Source of the DNA: Rickettsiales bacterium
GTDB taxonomy: Bacteria; Bacteroidota; Bacteroidia; Cytophagales; Cyclobacteriaceae
Reading direction: 5' to 3'
Length of the DNA: 38,528 nucleotides
NCBI GenBank assembly: GCA_002729235.1
Contig: PBTY01000080.1
Location: 1 to 38,528, forward strand
The position numbers and the translations under genes are program-made. Position 1 is the stretch's first letter; every line of letters begins with the position of its first letter. Below the pieces are notes generated by a model. That model did not search any database and was not told where the DNA came from. It saw only the letters and a list, made by a program, of their open reading frames with translations. Below are positions 26,534 to 35,016 of this stretch, in pieces.

Positions 26534-27418
26534 ATGATACATGTTTTAGATCTTAACTTTTTAGGCATTGATCACGCCATTGCATCATTCCTTATCGAAT
26601 CATCTGCTGGACCTATTCTTATCGAAACTGGTCCGCACTCCACGTTTGAGTCGATGAAATCACAACTGGCCAAACATGGTTATCAGCCTGAAGATGTTAA
26701 ACACGTGCTTTTGACCCATATTCACTTTGATCACGCTGGTGCAGCCTGGGCCTTTGCTGATCACGGAGCCAAAATCTACTTACATCCATTCGGCAAACCA
26801 CACCTGGAAGACCCCACCAAGTTGTACAACTCTGCAAAAATGATCTATGGTGATGACATGGAGCGCTTGTGGGGAGCGATGGAGAAAATTCCAGGAGATC
26901 TTTTGATCACTCCAGAGCATTTGGATGAAATCACTATTGGAGATAAAAAATTTACTGCATTACATAGCCCAGGGCATGCCAAGCACCACATTGCCTGGCA
27001 GCTAGATGACATCATCTTTACAGGAGATGTGGCTGGAGTGAAAATTGGAAATGGCCCGGTAGTACCACCATGTCCTCCTCCGGATATCAATCTGGAAGAT
27101 TGGAATCAATCGTTGGATATCTTGATGGAGCGTAAGGCTAAGTCACTTTATCTGACCCATTATGGAGAGGTAACTGCTATTGGCGACCATGTACATGAAC
27201 TAAGAAACATGCTGACCGACTGGGCCAATTGGATTAAGGAAAAATGGGAGTCTGGATTGACAGCAGATGAAATTACTCCTAAGTTTTCTGAATACACCGC
27301 CAATCAACTAAGAGGTCTTGGCGTATCAGAGCATGGCGTCAAACAATATGAAGCAGCGAATCCAAGCTGGATGAGTGTGGCTGGTCTGATCAGGTATTGG
27401 AAAAAGAAGAGCCAATAA
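26534..27418 (+). CDS. Metallo-beta-lactamase-fold hydrolase
   Basis: 294 aa. The metal-binding motif HIHFDH is at 62-67 (LLTHIHFDHAG), with further ligands in HSPGHAKHH and the aspartate of FTGDVAG, followed by a late histidine in LTHYGE. The C-terminal ~90 residues are helical (HELRNMLTDWANWIKEKW). No signal peptide is present. Glyoxalase-II-like and thioesterase-like members share this layout; the fadD-type gene nine bases upstream makes a CoA- or lipid-thioester substrate plausible, but that is inference from context. Closed by a clear terminator. Confidence 0.92.
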   Translation: MIHVLDLNFLGIDHAIASFLIESSAGPILIETGPHSTFESMKSQLAKHGYQPEDVKHVLLTHIHFDHAGAAWAFADHGAKIYLHPFGKPHLEDPTKLYNSAKMIYGDDMERLWGAMEKIPGDLLITPEHLDEITIGDKKFTALHSPGHAKHHIAWQLDDIIFTGDVAGVKIGNGPVVPPCPPPDINLEDWNQSLDILMERKAKSLYLTHYGEVTAIGDHVHELRNMLTDWANWIKEKWESGLTADEITPKFSEYTANQLRGLGVSEHGVKQYEAANPSWMSVAGLIRYWKKKSQ

Positions 27419-27448
27419 TTAATCCATTCCTGCGTTTTAAAAGCTTTG

Positions 27449-27485
27449 AAGAGAAGGGTACGTGGTATTCTTCTCTTATTTTTTC
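27449..27485 (+). terminator. Rho-independent terminator after the MBL hydrolase
   Basis: AAGAGAAG (27449-27456) pairs with CTTCTCTT (27470-27477) over a 13-base loop, then ATTTTTTTC. It ends the synthetase/hydrolase operon just before the DUF2339 gene. Confidence 0.75.
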
Positions 27486-27499
27486 ACCTTTACTGAGTT

Positions 27500-29665
27500 A
27501 TGGAAGACCGCCGGATTGATGAACTACAGGAAAAGCTACAAGGACTAATCCATCAGCAGCACAAGATCTCAAATGAAATTCGTGAGCTACAAATAGCTGT
27601 GGATTCCTTGAAACAACCTTCCAAAAAAGAAAACCCTGTTCTGGAACAAGTCCCCACTTCCAAACCTGTTCTGGAAACATCTGCTGCAGAGAAAAAACCT
27701 CGTGTCAAGCGTGATTTGGAACAATTCATTGGTGAGAATCTCATCAGTAAACTCGGCATACTTATCACCGTAATTGGAGTGGGAATTGGGACTAAATACG
27801 CGATAGATAATGAAATGATTAATCCAGTAACCAGAATCATTCTCGGTTACCTGGTGTCTCTTGGTCTTTTGGGCTTCGCCATTTTCCTGAAAAAGAACTA
27901 TTTGTCTTTTAGTGCAGTACTATTAAGTGGCGCTTTTGCGATCATGTATTTTTTGACTTTTGCGGCTTACAACTTTTATGGGTTCATCGGAAAAGGTCCT
28001 GCTTTTGGCGTGATGGTCATTCTCACAGTTGCCACGGTGTATTCCGCATTGCGATATGATAAGTCAATTATAGCCCACATGGGATTGGTCGGCTCGTATG
28101 CCGTCCCTTTTTTGCTAAGTGATGGAAGTGGGCAGGTATTGTACCTCTTTATTTACATTACCATAATCAATATTGGCATTGTCGTGGTGAGTGTAAAAAA
28201 GTACTGGCAATCACTGTATTATGCCGCTCTGATCTTCACCTGGCTGATTTACACCGCCTGGTTCCTCAATCGATATACCAAGGATGAGTTTACAATTGCC
28301 ATTCTTTTTGCTGGAGTATTCTTTATTCTTTTCTACACCTCCTTTCTTGCCAATAAAGTGCTCTTCAAAAAGGAGCTTGTACGAGGAGACATTTTTTTGA
28401 TTTTAACCAACTCATTGATCTTTTACAGTCTCAGCTTTGCGTTGTTGGACAAGAGGTTTGGACATGACATGACACTTGGCCTATTCACCCTGGGAAATTC
28501 CGCTTTACACTTCCTGGTTGCCTTTGCTATAAAACGAATCAATTCAGAACATCAGGCATTATTTCGCTTGATTGTTGGTGTAGCAATAGCCTATCTGACT
28601 TTGACCATCCCAGTAATTTTTGAAGGTGCCTGGATCACAGTGCTCTGGGTAGGTGAAGCTGCAGCGCTCACCTGGGCTGGACAACCCAAAGAAGGCCTCC
28701 CATACCGCAGAATGTCCTATGTGTTAATACTTCTGACTTCTTTCAGCTTATTCACCACCTGGATTAATAGAAGCGAAGCAAGTTCTCTCACGCCTTTTTT
28801 TAACACCTATTTTCTAGTAAACCTACTCTCTATTGCTGGTCTATCGGTGGTAAACTGGCTTAATTATAGGACGATAGATAATGGCAATCATTGGTATGAT
28901 CGACTATTCTCATTCATCAAGCCAGGTCTTTTACTATTGACTGTCTACGCATGTTTTGCCTTAGAGATTGCCGGTTACTGGCAAAAGTCCCCTCTCATAA
29001 TTAATGGGGAGTTGTTGCAGGTATGGCTAATGATCTATTCTCTGGTCTATCTGGGGATATTGGCTTTGTTTAACCAAAAGACTATCCAAAGTAAAAATCT
29101 AACAGCCGTTATTCTGGTCCTGGGAATTCTAACAATTCCGACGCTATTGAACACTTCATATACTTTAAATGAGATCCGTCAATATTATTTGGAAAAAGGC
29201 AACATGATGATTTTGAGCTTGAGGTATTTCTTGTTCGCCGCAATTGCGTTTTTCGGTTTTAGTATCAAGCCCTATTTCAAGAAAGAATCAACCAACAGGC
29301 TCCAAAAAAACACATCCGAAATTATTCTACTCGGTTTAATCCTGTGGATAACCAGTATAGAGCTAATCCATTGGTTGGATCTGTTTGATTTCAAATCCTC
29401 TGACAAACTTTCGTTGACAATATTATGGGGAATAAGTGCCCTTGCGTGGATTGGATTGGGGATTACCCAATTGAAAAAGCATGTTCGAGTAGTGGCAATA
29501 GGGTTGTTTGCCGTAGCACTAATCAAATTGTTTTTCTATGACATTGCACATTTGGACAACCTCTCAAAAACAATAGTATTTGTTTCGCTGGGAATTTTGA
29601 TGCTTGTGGCTTCTTTCCTTTATAACCGATTTATGAAATCAACGGAGGAAAGTCAACAAGATTAA
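27500..29665 (+). CDS. DUF2339 multi-pass membrane protein
   Basis: 721 aa. Residues 1-~45 form a charged coiled coil (IDELQEKLQGLIHQQHKISN), then a linker with prolines, then FIGENLISKLGILITVIGVG, the hallmark opening of DUF2339. From ~85 to 710 the protein is a chain of roughly twenty hydrophobic helices. It therefore sits in the inner membrane with a cytoplasmic coiled coil; no function is known for the family. The gene is monocistronic, preceded by a terminator, and its stop overlaps that of the REC-PAS gene on the other strand by four bases. TCACCTTTAC 10-14 bases before the start resembles the element before polA. Confidence 0.9.
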   Translation: MEDRRIDELQEKLQGLIHQQHKISNEIRELQIAVDSLKQPSKKENPVLEQVPTSKPVLETSAAEKKPRVKRDLEQFIGENLISKLGILITVIGVGIGTKYAIDNEMINPVTRIILGYLVSLGLLGFAIFLKKNYLSFSAVLLSGAFAIMYFLTFAAYNFYGFIGKGPAFGVMVILTVATVYSALRYDKSIIAHMGLVGSYAVPFLLSDGSGQVLYLFIYITIINIGIVVVSVKKYWQSLYYAALIFTWLIYTAWFLNRYTKDEFTIAILFAGVFFILFYTSFLANKVLFKKELVRGDIFLILTNSLIFYSLSFALLDKRFGHDMTLGLFTLGNSALHFLVAFAIKRINSEHQALFRLIVGVAIAYLTLTIPVIFEGAWITVLWVGEAAALTWAGQPKEGLPYRRMSYVLILLTSFSLFTTWINRSEASSLTPFFNTYFLVNLLSIAGLSVVNWLNYRTIDNGNHWYDRLFSFIKPGLLLLTVYACFALEIAGYWQKSPLIINGELLQVWLMIYSLVYLGILALFNQKTIQSKNLTAVILVLGILTIPTLLNTSYTLNEIRQYYLEKGNMMILSLRYFLFAAIAFFGFSIKPYFKKESTNRLQKNTSEIILLGLILWITSIELIHWLDLFDFKSSDKLSLTILWGISALAWIGLGITQLKKHVRVVAIGLFAVALIKLFFYDIAHLDNLSKTIVFVSLGILMLVASFLYNRFMKSTEESQQD

Positions 29666-30297
29666 TTCATCTCGTACTTTTTCATCTGGGTGCTTCCTAC
29701 CCGTAGATGACCGATTTCACCGATGGTATTTCCTTTATTGTCTTTGATTGGTCGGAAATCTACTGGTACTTTCACGTCTCTAGAACCCACTAGATCAGCG
29801 CTACCTTTTCCAAGTTGCAGGCAGGCGATATCACTTACATGAGTAATGAATCCATAGTTGTTGCGAATGATGATCGGATCCGAAATCTGTGTTAAGATGG
29901 TTGTAAGAATATTTGCCTCCTCATTCACATGAATTTGAAGCAACGCATTTTCTACAACTTCAGGTAGTCTCTCCACCTCCATCTTATTCAAGACCTCTTT
30001 TGCTCCATCAGAAAGTAGTTTGGATCTGATCGCCGCTACGGACGAATTGGTCAAAAATATGAATGGTGCTTCTGGAATCTCAATTCGACAGGTTTTAAGA
30101 AAAATTTCTCCTGAATGACTAGCCAAACCGTAATCGGATATGATAATATCCGGAGGTGTACTTTCAATGAATTGAATGAAGTCCTTTAGGTTGTTGACAT
30201 GGTGCACTTCCACGTCTGGGAAATGCATCACCAGGATGCGCTCGACCAAACGGGCGTCCTTGCCGTTCTCTTCGATATGTAGTACTGAAAATCTCAT
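29662..30297 (-). CDS. Response-regulator receiver (REC) plus PAS-like protein, no output domain
   Basis: 211 aa from the ATG at 30297; an upstream in-frame start would add 20 hydrophobic residues before the first REC strand and is unlikely. REC domain ~1-120: acidic pair Glu9/Glu10 (HIEENGKDA), phospho-acceptor Asp55 (IIISDYGL), Thr83 and the conserved Lys105 (VLNKM). The C-terminal half (ILTTILTQISDPIIIRNNYG onward) looks like a shortened PAS domain, with no DNA-binding or GGDEF module after it. It could relay or tune a phosphorelay by protein contact; a histidine kinase without a partner is encoded at 8855-10219, though the link is only inference. Confidence 0.82.
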   Translation of the reverse strand: MRFSVLHIEENGKDARLVERILVMHFPDVEVHHVNNLKDFIQFIESTPPDIIISDYGLASHSGEIFLKTCRIEIPEAPFIFLTNSSVAAIRSKLLSDGAKEVLNKMEVERLPEVVENALLQIHVNEEANILTTILTQISDPIIIRNNYGFITHVSDIACLQLGKGSADLVGSRDVKVPVDFRPIKDNKGNTIGEIGHLRVGSTQMKKYEMN

Positions 30298-30396
30298 TTC
30301 GCTGTGAAGGATGAAAATAAGAAGAGTATTCGACAAAACAAGACAGTCTTCGATCAATCACTTATTTGCGAAGATCATCCTGCTTTTTTTCCTGAT

Positions 30397-30432
30397 CAGT
30401 CATTTGACATGTATCACAAATCCATCTGACTG
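30397..30432. repeat. Dyad in the universal-stress-gene upstream region
   Basis: CAGTCA (30397-30402) and TGACTG (30427-30432) are complementary, and between them TTTG and CAAA also pair around ACATGTATCA. It lies about 80 bases before the ATG at 30509. It is a possible operator; no matching regulator is known. Confidence 0.3.
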
Positions 30433-30508
30433 CTGTCATTAAAAAATGCTGAAAAAGGACATACCTTAATTACTTGAAACAACAGGATCCTTAGAAGGTC
30501 GTGAAGTC

Positions 30509-31336
30509 ATGAAAAAAATACTTGTCCCTACCGATTTCTCCGATTGCGCCAACAACGCTACGGATATAGCCATAGACATTGCCAAGCACTATGGAGCGGA
30601 GTTGCACTTCTACCATTTTGTATCCGTGCCGATAGACTGGGTCCACCTGGACTTTGCTCAAAGTGCTATGTACCCTGATGTAACCGAAGAGGTTAATCGG
30701 GTTCAAAAAGAAATGAAGAAACTGGTCAAATATGTTGAGAAAAAAGGTGTGACAGCCTACTCGTATGTAGACTTTGACAACAGCACAGGAGCCGTAGCCA
30801 AATACGCCAAGAAAAATGACATTACGTTTATCGTGATGGGATCGCACGGGGCCAAAGGAATTCAGGAATTTTTCCTTGGATCCAATGCACAAAAAGTGGT
30901 TCGCTACTCTGAAGTACCTGTCTTGATAGTGAAAACCAAACTAGATACCGTTGAAATAAAAGATATTCTATTTGTTTCGGACTTCCAGGAAGAAATGACC
31001 GTACCGTTCGAAAATGTAGTGATGTTTGCGAAGATGCTGGGAGCGAAAATACACCTCGTCTATCTCAACACTCCATCAGACTTCCAAAGATCATGGACCA
31101 TCAAAGAGCGAATGGAGAGTTTTGAAAAGCTAGCTACAGGTCATTTGGCCAAATCCGAAATTGTTAATTGTCTATTTCTCGAAGAAGGAATGGAAAAATA
31201 CTGTGAACAAAACCATGTTGGTATGATTGCAATGGCCACCCACCATCGAAAAGGGTTATCCAGGACATTTCTGGGCAGCTTGACTGAAGAAGTAGTCAAT
31301 CACATGGATATTCCAGTCGTAAGTTTTCCAATTTAA
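30509..31336 (+). CDS. Tandem universal stress protein (two UspA domains)
   Basis: 275 aa with two Usp domains, ~1-147 and ~148-275. The first has KKILVPTDFSDCANNA at the start and the ATP-type motif G-x2-G-x9-GS (GSHGAKGIQEFFLGSNAQKV) near residue 110. The second is weaker (DILFVSDFQEE and MATHHRKGLSRTFLGSLTEE), with an altered glycine motif, so nucleotide binding there is uncertain. The protein is cytosolic and such proteins respond to starvation or redox stress by unknown means. It is monocistronic, with a long leader containing a dyad and a strong terminator behind it. Confidence 0.94.
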   Translation: MKKILVPTDFSDCANNATDIAIDIAKHYGAELHFYHFVSVPIDWVHLDFAQSAMYPDVTEEVNRVQKEMKKLVKYVEKKGVTAYSYVDFDNSTGAVAKYAKKNDITFIVMGSHGAKGIQEFFLGSNAQKVVRYSEVPVLIVKTKLDTVEIKDILFVSDFQEEMTVPFENVVMFAKMLGAKIHLVYLNTPSDFQRSWTIKERMESFEKLATGHLAKSEIVNCLFLEEGMEKYCEQNHVGMIAMATHHRKGLSRTFLGSLTEEVVNHMDIPVVSFPI

Positions 31337-31376
31337 TGTTTCGTTATCATTTTAAATTGTTATGACGCAAGTTTAT

Positions 31377-31408
31377 GAATAGGGCTCTCCGGGGCCCTAT
31401 TCTTTTTT
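31377..31408 (+). terminator. Strong Rho-independent terminator after the stress protein
   Basis: GAATAGGGCT (31377-31386) pairs with GGCCCTATTC (31393-31402), ten pairs including one G-T, with a 6-base loop and six T. Confidence 0.92.
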
Positions 31409-31440
31409 ATGCATCACAATCATCAGGAGTTAAGCCCTCC

Positions 31441-31470
31441 TTGTAGTAGCTTTATAGGCAGGTAACATTG
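31441..31470 (+). promoter_or_regulatory. Promoter candidate of the GH97 gene
   Basis: TTG at 31441-31443 and TAACATTG at 31463-31470 (seven of eight against TAnnTTTG) are 19 bases apart, the spacing usual for Bacteroidota primary promoters, and lie 20 bases before the ATG. Confidence 0.45.
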
Positions 31471-31489
31471 AATTTAAGTATAAAGAAGA

Positions 31490-33565
31490 ATGAAAAAGTA
31501 TTTAGGCCTCCTACTGACAGGAGTTATCCTGGTCAGTTGTGGAGAATCTGATGATTTAACCTATCAGGTCAATTCTCCCGACAATCAAATCACCGTCAGT
31601 TTTATGACTCTGGATGGTAAACCGGCATACGCGGTAAGCTATCAAGGAAAAGCTCAAATTGATACTTCCTACGTGGGTTTTGAGTTCAAAGACCAAACTC
31701 CTCTTACTGGAAACCTATCTGTAATCAACCAAACTATGAGTTCTGCTGATGAAACCTGGGAAATGCCCTGGGGAGAACAGCGCGAAGTGCGTAATAACTA
31801 CAACGAGTTGCGCTTAACTCTACAAGAATCTTCATCACCAGGACGTGTCTTTGATTTAGTTTTTAAAGCATACGATGATGGTATCGGTTTCCGATTCGAA
31901 TTTCCTGAACAAGAAGCATTTCCAAGTGAGGTGGTTATCACAGAGGAAATGACGGAGTTTAATTTGACAGGTGACCATAAAGTCTGGTGGATTCCAGGTG
32001 ACTGGGATATTTATGAATACCTATATACGGAAAGTCAATTCTCCGAAATCAACGCATACGACCAGTTCATCGAGGGAGATCATTTAGGTCAGGTTTATCT
32101 GAACAGCAATGCTGTAAATACACCTGTGACCATGAAAACCAATGAAGACATTTACCTGAGTTTTCATGAAGCCGATTTGACCGATTATGCAGGAATGACC
32201 CTGAAAGTAGATACCTCAAACCTTACCATGGTCAGTGAACTGGTTGGTAATGATGCTGGAATAAAAGTGAAAACGGCTGCTCCTTTCGTCACACCATGGA
32301 GAACCATCCAAATTGCGGACCGGGCTGGAGATCTTTTAGAATCCAAACTGATTGTCAATCTGAATGATCCAAATGAGCTTGGTGATATCTCTTCCTGGTT
32401 TAAGCCGATGAAATATATCGGTATCTGGTGGGACATGCACCTAAACCGAAGAACATGGGATTATGCCTCAGGAAATCATGGCGCTACTACCGAATACACA
32501 AAAGAATTGATTGATTTTGCTGCAGAAAATGATATGGGCGGTGTTTTAGTAGAGGGTTGGAATACCGGTTGGGAAACCTGGACGGACCCCAACATGCGAG
32601 ATACCATCTTTGATTTCACTACACCTTATCCAGATTATGACCTGGAATATCTAGCAGGGTATGCCGCAGGAAAGGGTGTTCAGATCATCATGCACCATGA
32701 AACTTCCGGCGCAGTGGCTCGATACGAAGAAAGAATGGAGCCAGCTTACCAGTTGATGAACAAACTTGGTATCCATTCAGTGAAAACCGGGTATGTGGGT
32801 ACAGTTATCCCGGCTGGAGAATACCACCATGGACAGTGGATGGTGAACCATTACCAAAATACGTTGAATAAGGGTGCAGAATACCAGGTGGCAATCAACA
32901 TGCATGAGCCAATCAAAGCAACAGGCTTGAGAAGAACCTATCCAAACATGATTTCTCGAGAAGGTGCCAGGGGTCAGGAATACAATGCCTGGGCAGGTGA
33001 AGGAGCAAGTCCACCTTCACATTTACCAACCATCGCATTTACAAGAATGCTATCTGGTCCATTTGATTACACTCCGGGTATCTTCAATTTGAGTTTAAAA
33101 CCTTACAAAGAAAATCACCCAATCAAATCAACTCTGGCACTACAGCTCGGATTGTATGTCAACATCTACAGCCCCATCCAAATGGCCGCTGATTTGATTG
33201 ATTATTACAAAGGAAATCCGGCCTTCCAGTTCATTTTAGATGTAGGAGTAGACTGGGAGCAGAGTAAAGTGCTTGATGGAGAGCCTGGAGATTTCTTAGT
33301 TACTGCCCGTCAGGAAAAAGGTACGGATGATTGGTTTGTTGGAGGAATGACTGATGAAAATGCTCGTCCTTATACTTTGAAATTAGATTTCCTTGAAGCC
33401 GGCAAAATTTACACAGCCAAAGTATACCGTGATGCCGATGACACGCACTACCTGGATAACCCAACTTCCATTGACATTGTGGAGATGGAAGTGACAAAAG
33501 GCGATGAGATTCCAGTAAATATGAAAGAAGCTGGCGGTTTTGCCGTTAGTCTTATAGCTAAGTAA
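31490..33565 (+). CDS. GH97 alpha-glucosidase lipoprotein (SusB-like, inverting type)
   Basis: 691 aa. The N terminus MKKYLGLLLTGVILVSCGES is a lipoprotein signal with lipobox cysteine 17. An N-terminal beta domain (~25-290), a catalytic barrel (KYIGIWWDMHLNRRTWDYAS onward) and a C-terminal beta domain follow the GH97 plan. Glu404 (HHETSG), Glu473 (NMHEP), Glu491 (SREGARG) and Glu497 (GQEY) show the same spacing (69, 18, 6) as the catalytic and calcium glutamates I recall for Bacteroides SusB (439, 508, 526, 532), which points to the inverting alpha-glucosidase subgroup. It should cleave starch-derived oligosaccharides in the periplasm. No SusC/SusD pair lies beside it, so it is not in a visible utilisation locus. 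Confidence 0.94.
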   Translation: MKKYLGLLLTGVILVSCGESDDLTYQVNSPDNQITVSFMTLDGKPAYAVSYQGKAQIDTSYVGFEFKDQTPLTGNLSVINQTMSSADETWEMPWGEQREVRNNYNELRLTLQESSSPGRVFDLVFKAYDDGIGFRFEFPEQEAFPSEVVITEEMTEFNLTGDHKVWWIPGDWDIYEYLYTESQFSEINAYDQFIEGDHLGQVYLNSNAVNTPVTMKTNEDIYLSFHEADLTDYAGMTLKVDTSNLTMVSELVGNDAGIKVKTAAPFVTPWRTIQIADRAGDLLESKLIVNLNDPNELGDISSWFKPMKYIGIWWDMHLNRRTWDYASGNHGATTEYTKELIDFAAENDMGGVLVEGWNTGWETWTDPNMRDTIFDFTTPYPDYDLEYLAGYAAGKGVQIIMHHETSGAVARYEERMEPAYQLMNKLGIHSVKTGYVGTVIPAGEYHHGQWMVNHYQNTLNKGAEYQVAINMHEPIKATGLRRTYPNMISREGARGQEYNAWAGEGASPPSHLPTIAFTRMLSGPFDYTPGIFNLSLKPYKENHPIKSTLALQLGLYVNIYSPIQMAADLIDYYKGNPAFQFILDVGVDWEQSKVLDGEPGDFLVTARQEKGTDDWFVGGMTDENARPYTLKLDFLEAGKIYTAKVYRDADDTHYLDNPTSIDIVEMEVTKGDEIPVNMKEAGGFAVSLIAK

Positions 33566-33587
33566 TTAGCTTCTTATAATCGTATCA

Positions 33588-33617
33588 AACCCTGACGGTA
33601 AATCGTCAGGGTTTTTT
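33588..33617 (+). terminator. Strong Rho-independent terminator after GH97
   Basis: AACCCTGACG (33588-33597) and CGTCAGGGTT (33604-33613) form a perfect 10-bp stem with a 6-base loop, followed by further T. It stands in the gap between the GH97 stop and the convergent thioredoxin-like gene. Confidence 0.92.
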
Positions 33618-33622
33618 GTTGA

Positions 33623-34492
33623 TTAGTCCTCGAGTAATGCCAACTGTTTCAGCGCATTTTCATTGTCTGAGTCCAGTTCCAGTACTTTTTTGTAATTGAC
33701 AATGGCGTTTGCCGTATCCCCTGAAATCGCTAATGCTTCTCCATAACTGTCATAAACATTGGGATTGGTTCTAAACAGATAGGTGTTGAAATTGAATGCA
33801 ACCAATGCCTCATCAATTCTTCCACTACGCAGTAAGACATAACCCAGCGTATTCAATTCTGCACTTTTGCTTACTCTCTTGTACATGTGATAGTAGTGAG
33901 CATTGGCATCTTTATAGAATTCCTCGACTGTCATCTTTTTTAAAGCGTCCTGTAAATATGTAGCTGCTCGATAGTTTGGAGTAACCGGATAACCCAAGGC
34001 AATCTGTGCAAGATCAGTTTCCAAATCCGTCACAGGAAACTCCACAATTCGCCCAATCTCTTTTCCCTCTTCTTTGAATATGAATGTCGGGACACGATGG
34101 ATATCAAGCCCTTTTTCTTCTTGATTCGGTCCTTGCTTGTACTTTTCCTCGCCATCATACAAGGCGATAATGTTAAGTTGATCTCGACTAAGGCCAAGTT
34201 CATCCCATAGATGAATGAATTGTGGAACCCAGTTTTTACTGTCTCCACACCATGACCCGAGATAAATATCAACTTGGGTCTTTTTCAGGTTCTTTTTCCA
34301 GGTGGAAGATGGTTGGGTGGGCTTAAATTCATCGTAATGCTCCTGGTACCAATCTCCATGATTCATCAAATCAGTAATAGACACAGGTCCACACAAATGG
34401 GTCTCCTCTCGACTGTTTACATAGGTTTCTGGATTCTGAGCAATAAGGTTTCCAGCTATCACCAGGATAGCGGCATAAAGGATAGGTTTCAT
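33623..34492 (-). CDS. Exported thioredoxin-fold protein with C-terminal TPRs
   Basis: 289 aa, signal peptide MKPILYAAILVIAGNLIAQ. Residues ~65-170 have a thioredoxin fold: strand QVDIYLGSW, then WCGDS (Cys82, Ser85) where redox-active members have CxxC, and a cis-proline at 135 (HRVPTFIF). With one cysteine it cannot act as a simple dithiol reductase; it may form mixed disulfides or be a binding protein. Residues ~215-285 contain two TPR units (LGYVLLRSGRIDEALVAF, YGEALAISGDTANAIVNY). Likely periplasmic. It lies downstream of the sigma/two-TM pair with 86 bases between, behind a 9-bp inverted repeat, so it may have its own control. Confidence 0.86.
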   Translation of the reverse strand: MKPILYAAILVIAGNLIAQNPETYVNSREETHLCGPVSITDLMNHGDWYQEHYDEFKPTQPSSTWKKNLKKTQVDIYLGSWCGDSKNWVPQFIHLWDELGLSRDQLNIIALYDGEEKYKQGPNQEEKGLDIHRVPTFIFKEEGKEIGRIVEFPVTDLETDLAQIALGYPVTPNYRAATYLQDALKKMTVEEFYKDANAHYYHMYKRVSKSAELNTLGYVLLRSGRIDEALVAFNFNTYLFRTNPNVYDSYGEALAISGDTANAIVNYKKVLELDSDNENALKQLALLED

Positions 34493-34496
34493 AATA

Positions 34497-34536
34497 GTTT
34501 GGTTTTTGATTTCGGTAAAGAAACGTCAAACCAAAC
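34497..34536. repeat. 9-bp inverted repeat directly upstream of the thioredoxin-like gene
   Basis: GTTTGGTTT (34497-34505) pairs exactly with AAACCAAAC (34528-34536) over a 22-base loop. On the minus strand it sits 4 bases before the ATG. There is no T-tract, so a leader hairpin or operator is likelier than a terminator. GACCAAACG nearby at 34565-34573 repeats part of it. Confidence 0.4.
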
Positions 34537-34578
34537 GGCAGCGCTGTTAATGAAGTGTTAAAGAGACCAAACGAAATG

Positions 34579-35016
34579 TTAATGGCTGGAGTGAAATAAC
34601 CTGGTTTGGTAACTGATCATGAAGGATACTCCAATGATAATCAATGCTGAGAGAGCCGCAAGAAGACTGAATGGCACCTCTGGAAGCTGAAAACTCAATC
34701 CATCAAACGCCTGCGTAAAGTCATTGGACCATTGGTTTAGTCTATTGAAATCCATAGAAGGCAACTCCACTTGAAAATAAGGTTTACCAGCTTCATTTTT
34801 ATAACCAAACAGTAAGTATGCCATCAAAGAAATGAAACCAGAGCCAATAAACCACCAGGCTCTTTTACTGATCACCGGCTGATACTCAAAAGTGCTTTTT
34901 GGCTCAATAGAAGCCATAATTTGCTCCTTGAGAAAGGCTTGGGGTGTCTTTTCACCTTGCCGAAATAGGTCTTTCAGCATTTGATCTTCAGGATTCATAT
35001 TTTGTTCTTCTCTCAT
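34579..35016 (-). CDS. Two-TM protein coupled to the ECF sigma gene (possible anti-sigma factor)
   Basis: 145 aa from the ATG at 35016, which overlaps the sigma stop as ATGA; an in-frame ATG at 35025 would overlap by 13 bases. Residues 1-~50 are a polar, probably cytoplasmic segment with a helix (EDQMLKDLFRQGEKTPQAFLKEQI), followed by transmembrane helices at ~53-72 and ~116-136 and a loop between. I recognise no family. Position, coupling and layout resemble anti-sigma factors that hold ECF sigmas at the membrane, but no zinc anti-sigma motif (HxxxCxxC) is present. This role is inference from context. Confidence 0.78.
   Translation of the reverse strand: MREEQNMNPEDQMLKDLFRQGEKTPQAFLKEQIMASIEPKSTFEYQPVISKRAWWFIGSGFISLMAYLLFGYKNEAGKPYFQVELPSMDFNRLNQWSNDFTQAFDGLSFQLPEVPFSLLAALSALIIIGVSFMISYQTRLFHSSH

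Noticed and set aside
32185-33497. Minus-strand open frames within the GH97 gene
   Set aside because: They are antisense to a gene with complete catalytic residues and lack any recognisable feature.
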